A stretch of 64,000 nucleotides of DNA from Chryseobacterium viscerum. GTDB lineage: Bacteria; Bacteroidota; Bacteroidia; Flavobacteriales; Weeksellaceae. Within the stretch, counting starts at the first letter, position 1, and the number at the start of each line of letters is the position of its first letter. Shown one piece after another: positions 61,838 through 64,000 of the stretch. The stretch is from contig NZ_JAPDFT010000001.1 of the NCBI RefSeq assembly GCF_025949665.1, positions 2,170,001 through 2,234,000 on the forward strand, given 5' to 3'. Below the pieces are notes generated by a model, which did no database searches, was not told the DNA's origin, and was given only the letters and a program-made list of their open reading frames with translations. The translations under genes and the position numbers were made by a program.

Positions 61838-61998
61838 AGTAAAGGCAGGTCTCCTGACTTGTAACAGTTTCCGTCATCCTTCCCGCTTTTGGCAGTGGAT
61901 ATACAAGGACAGAAACCTTCGGTGTTACTTACAGTTGCGCGACAGCTCGTGATTCTCACACGATTCCCTATTAATCTACGTTAAGTAAAACCTTTCCT
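61838..61998 (-). promoter_or_regulatory. Cobalamin riboswitch controlling metE
   Basis: Read on the minus strand, the order is AAAGGTTTTACTTAACG, AATAGGGAA, CGTGTGAGAATCACGAG, CTGTCGCGCAACTGTAA, CCACTGCC (B12-box region), GGGAAGG and AAGTCAGGAGACCTGCC. These are the conserved blocks of the class I adenosyl-/methylcobalamin aptamer. It sits about 190 nt before metE. Confidence 0.9.
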
Positions 61999-62165
61999 GT
62001 TTGATGAAGTATCTCTAAAGAACTGTACTTTTACCTCTAACGATGGTCATCAGTAAAAGTTTTTAATTTTGTGTAAAATTAACAATACGGAATAAACATA
62101 CAATTAAAGTCAATTAATTAAGCAAAATAAACTTTTAAAAACATTAATAAAAGCATATAATTCTT

Positions 62166-62173
62166 TAAATTTG
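62166..62173 (+). promoter_or_regulatory. -7 promoter element for the Lrp gene
   Basis: TAAATTTG, an exact TAnnTTTG match, 32 bases before the GTG start codon. Confidence 0.45.
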
Positions 62174-62205
62174 AATGTTTTTATAATCTAAAAGAATAAT
62201 ATTCT

Positions 62206-62667
62206 GTGGAACAACTCGATGATAAGGATGTACAGCTGCTCAGGCTGCTCCAGAAAAATGCAAAACTGACCGTTAAAGAGCTTGCAAAGGAAGTGAACCT
62301 CTCTACTTCACCGGTTTTTGAAAGGGTAAAAAGATTGGAACAGGAAGGATTTGTGAAAAGGTATGCGGCTGTTCTTGATGCTGAAAAGCTCAACCGCGGC
62401 TTTACGGTTTTCTGTCAGATTAAACTGAAAATTCACGACAGATCTGTGGGGTATGATTTTGTGAAAGAAATTTTAGAAATTGAAGAAGTTGCGGAATGTT
62501 ACAATATTTCCGGAGATTTTGATTTCCTTTTGAAAGTTCAGGTACGGGATATGAAACATTACCAGGATTTTGTGTTTAACAAACTTGGATCTGTAGATTC
62601 TATCGGGAGTACCCACAGTACGTTTGTCATGGCTGAAGTGAAAAACAATCATGGAATCACCATCTAA
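62206..62667 (+). CDS. Lrp/AsnC-family transcriptional regulator
   Basis: A 153-residue regulator with an N-terminal helix-turn-helix (DDKDVQLLRLLQKNAKLTVK; LSTSPVFERVKRLEQ) and a C-terminal RAM domain (FTVFCQIKLKI, ECYNISGDFDFLLKVQV) for amino acid binding. It starts with GTG. It is divergent from metE across the riboswitch and may respond to methionine, leucine or another amino acid. Confidence 0.94.
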   Translation: MEQLDDKDVQLLRLLQKNAKLTVKELAKEVNLSTSPVFERVKRLEQEGFVKRYAAVLDAEKLNRGFTVFCQIKLKIHDRSVGYDFVKEILEIEEVAECYNISGDFDFLLKVQVRDMKHYQDFVFNKLGSVDSIGSTHSTFVMAEVKNNHGITI

Positions 62668-62669
62668 TA

Positions 62670-62748
62670 AAAATTGAGAATTAAAAAATTAAGCATGATA
62701 CCTAACGATTTATTATGTTAAGCCATCCTAGTTTTAATTCTCAATTTT
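62670..62748. repeat. Long perfect inverted repeat after the Lrp gene
   Basis: AAAATTGAGAATTAAAA (62670-62686) and its exact reverse complement (62732-62748) lie between the convergent Lrp and enoyl-CoA hydratase genes and may end both transcripts. Confidence 0.7.
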
Positions 62749-62757
62749 CCATTCCCA

Positions 62758-63540
62758 TTAGCTTCCTTTAAAGTCCGGGTTTCGTTTTTCTATAAATGCC
62801 CCAATGCCTTCATTGTGATCTTGTGTTGTAAACAATTCTCCGAATAAGGCGGCTTCCTGCTGTAATCCGTCTGTGATATGCAGTTCAAATCCTGTATTTA
62901 AAGATTGTTTCGCTTTTGCCACAGCTACAGGTCCTCTTGCAGCAATTTTTTCTGCCAGTTTTTGGGCTTCGTTCAGTAATTCTTCGGGAGCAAAAACATG
63001 ATTGACAAAACCAAAATCTTTACAGGCTTCTGCGGAATAAAATTCTCCGGAGAAAACCATTTCTCTTGCTTTGTATAATCCAATAGCTCTTGGAAGACGC
63101 TGGGTTCCGCCAAAACAAGGCAATAATCCTAATGTTACTTCAGGGAGTCCAAATTTTGCTTTCCCGCTGGCCAGAATAATATCACAGGATAAAGCGAGTT
63201 CACAACCTCCTCCCAATGCAAAACCATTTACAGCGGCTATCACCGCAAAAGGAAGTTCTTCGATCGCATTAAAAGCAGCTTGTGCAGCAATTGAAAAAGT
63301 CTCTGCTTCTGCGGGAGTCATTTGCTGCATTGCTTTAATATCTGCCCCTGCAACAAAAGCTTTTTCACCGGAACCTGTAATAATTAACACTCTGATATTT
63401 TTATCTGATCTTATCTGGCTGGCAAATGATTTCAGTTCCTGTAAAACCTGTTCATTCAAAGCATTTAATGCCTGCGGACGGTTAATCGTCAGTGTTCCGA
63501 TGTGCCCGTTTTGTTGATATAGTAATGTTTCGAAAGTCAT
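62758..63540 (-). CDS. Enoyl-CoA hydratase/isomerase
   Basis: A 260-residue crotonase. Oxyanion-hole segments are AFVAGADIKAM and NGFALGGGCELA, and the two catalytic Glu residues sit in GGCELALSCD and FGLPEVTLGLLP, so it is a classical hydratase. It follows a 3-hydroxyisobutyrate dehydrogenase gene on the same strand (74 bases), which points to valine breakdown. Confidence 0.92.
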   Translation of the reverse strand: MTFETLLYQQNGHIGTLTINRPQALNALNEQVLQELKSFASQIRSDKNIRVLIITGSGEKAFVAGADIKAMQQMTPAEAETFSIAAQAAFNAIEELPFAVIAAVNGFALGGGCELALSCDIILASGKAKFGLPEVTLGLLPCFGGTQRLPRAIGLYKAREMVFSGEFYSAEACKDFGFVNHVFAPEELLNEAQKLAEKIAARGPVAVAKAKQSLNTGFELHITDGLQQEAALFGELFTTQDHNEGIGAFIEKRNPDFKGS

Positions 63541-63614
63541 TTTTAATTGATAGTTGATAGTTGAAAATTATTGAAAAGTGGTAATAGAAAGGTTTTTATC
63601 TTCTATTCAAATTT

Positions 63615-64000
63615 TTAAAGGTCTCTATTTAGAAATTGGATAATACTTGAAAAGTCTGTTTTTCCGTTTCCGGATTCGCTCCACATTCTGTATAAATTCA
63701 ATGCGGTATTGCCGAGAGGTGTGGATGTTTTGGTTTCCAGTCCGGCTTCTGCAGCAAGACCCAAATCTTTTGTCATCAGGTCTACGGCAAAACCACCGGA
63801 ATAATTACGGGAAGCCGGAGCATTTTCCATCACTCCCGGATAAGGATTATACACATCTAGAGACCAGTTTTTCCCGGAGCTTTTCTGCATAATTTCGCTT
63901 AAAGTCTGAGGGTTAAGACCATGTTTTACGCCCAGATTGATAGCTTCTGAAGTTCCGATCATATGAATGGCCAGCAACATATTATTACAGATTTTAGCAA
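63615..64000 (-). CDS. 3-hydroxyisobutyrate dehydrogenase (C-terminal part, runs off the window)
   Basis: The frame is open to the right window edge, and the upstream residues AKICNNMLLAIHMIGTSEA show that the true gene extends beyond it. Visible parts are the C-terminal helical domain: GLNPQTLSEIMQKSSGKNW with the catalytic Lys region before the edge, and NYSGGFAVDLMTKDLGLAAE, as in HIBADH enzymes. It oxidises 3-hydroxyisobutyrate in valine breakdown, in line with the hydratase next door. Confidence 0.9.
   Translation of the reverse strand, partial: AKICNNMLLAIHMIGTSEAINLGVKHGLNPQTLSEIMQKSSGKNWSLDVYNPYPGVMENAPASRNYSGGFAVDLMTKDLGLAAEAGLETKTSTPLGNTALNLYRMWSESGNGKTDFSSIIQFLNRDL

Larger units (their letters stand above)
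61652..62205. other. Leader region between metE and the Lrp gene
   Basis: Contains the cobalamin riboswitch (listed), about 190 nt of expression platform between it and metE, and a divergent promoter for the Lrp gene (TAAATTTG, 62166-62173). No obvious terminator stem was seen, so control may act on translation. Confidence 0.6.

Noticed and set aside
61695..61952. 85-codon open frame on the plus strand upstream of metE
   Set aside because: It lies antisense to the cobalamin riboswitch, whose conserved blocks explain the sequence; the translation has no recognisable features.
1..64000. Integrated mobile island or prophage
   Set aside because: No integrase, transposase, phage structural genes or tRNA-flanking repeats were found; base composition looks even throughout.

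Overview
The window looks like a chromosomal segment of a Flavobacteriia bacterium, most likely Chryseobacterium or a close Weeksellaceae relative. This rests on low GC, a gliding-motility lipoprotein (GldI), a cyclophilin-FKBP lipoprotein fusion, a zinc-module-free DnaX, many -7 elements of the form TAnnTTTG with weak Shine-Dalgarno signals, and families such as DUF4294, DUF6952 and surface proteins beginning with the VGINT motif. No rRNA, tRNA, CRISPR array, intact insertion sequence or prophage was seen.

1-8.1 kb: a lipoprotein start, rsmG, a secreted M28 peptidase, an aspartate-type aminotransferase, a two-domain M16 peptidase, and a peroxiredoxin / thioredoxin / DUF6952 group. 8.5-14.7 kb: a Bax-inhibitor-1 protein, a secreted protein, a LuxC-like acyl-CoA reductase divergent from a ferredoxin, then serC, a short serA and a DUF1015 gene (serine biosynthesis). 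14.8-18.9 kb: three tandem secreted M28 peptidases with PA domains. The first has lost a zinc-ligand His and the catalytic Glu. 19-24 kb: dispersed repeats, a sigma-54-like promoter with a structured leader, two PPIase lipoproteins and ilvE. 24-28.3 kb: mnmD, a Nudix hydrolase, DUF4294, an M42 peptidase and rpe.

28.4-30.4 kb holds the most interesting locus. It is a three-gene operon: a 73-residue precursor-like peptide with a signal peptide and a C-terminal CPACGMG, a DUF692 (multinuclear iron oxygenase, MbnB/TglH/ChrH type) enzyme with an extra C-terminal segment, and a four-helix DUF1772 membrane protein. This has the layout of a peptide-modifying (RiPP) system, possibly for a metal-binding peptide.

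30.4-39.8 kb: a GH29 fucosidase with a duplicated C-terminal module, ndk, a possible tiny orphan transcript with a UUCG terminator, rsgA, DAHP synthase-chorismate mutase, dnaX split at an A10 slippery run, and a TetR gene with an alpha-oxoamine synthase that is a candidate for sphingolipid or sulfonolipid synthesis. 40-50 kb: regulators (AraC, LuxR, a propeller histidine kinase with its response regulator, a membrane AraC), a DUF1349 protein, a surface protein and an MFS transporter. 50-59 kb: a phage-type small protein, a Crp/Fnr regulator with an outer-membrane protein and DoxX, PhzF, a YCII protein with an ECF sigma factor, DUF1062, and an aldehyde dehydrogenase with an AraC regulator. 59-64 kb: metE behind a cobalamin riboswitch, an Lrp regulator, an enoyl-CoA hydratase and the end of a 3-hydroxyisobutyrate dehydrogenase gene.
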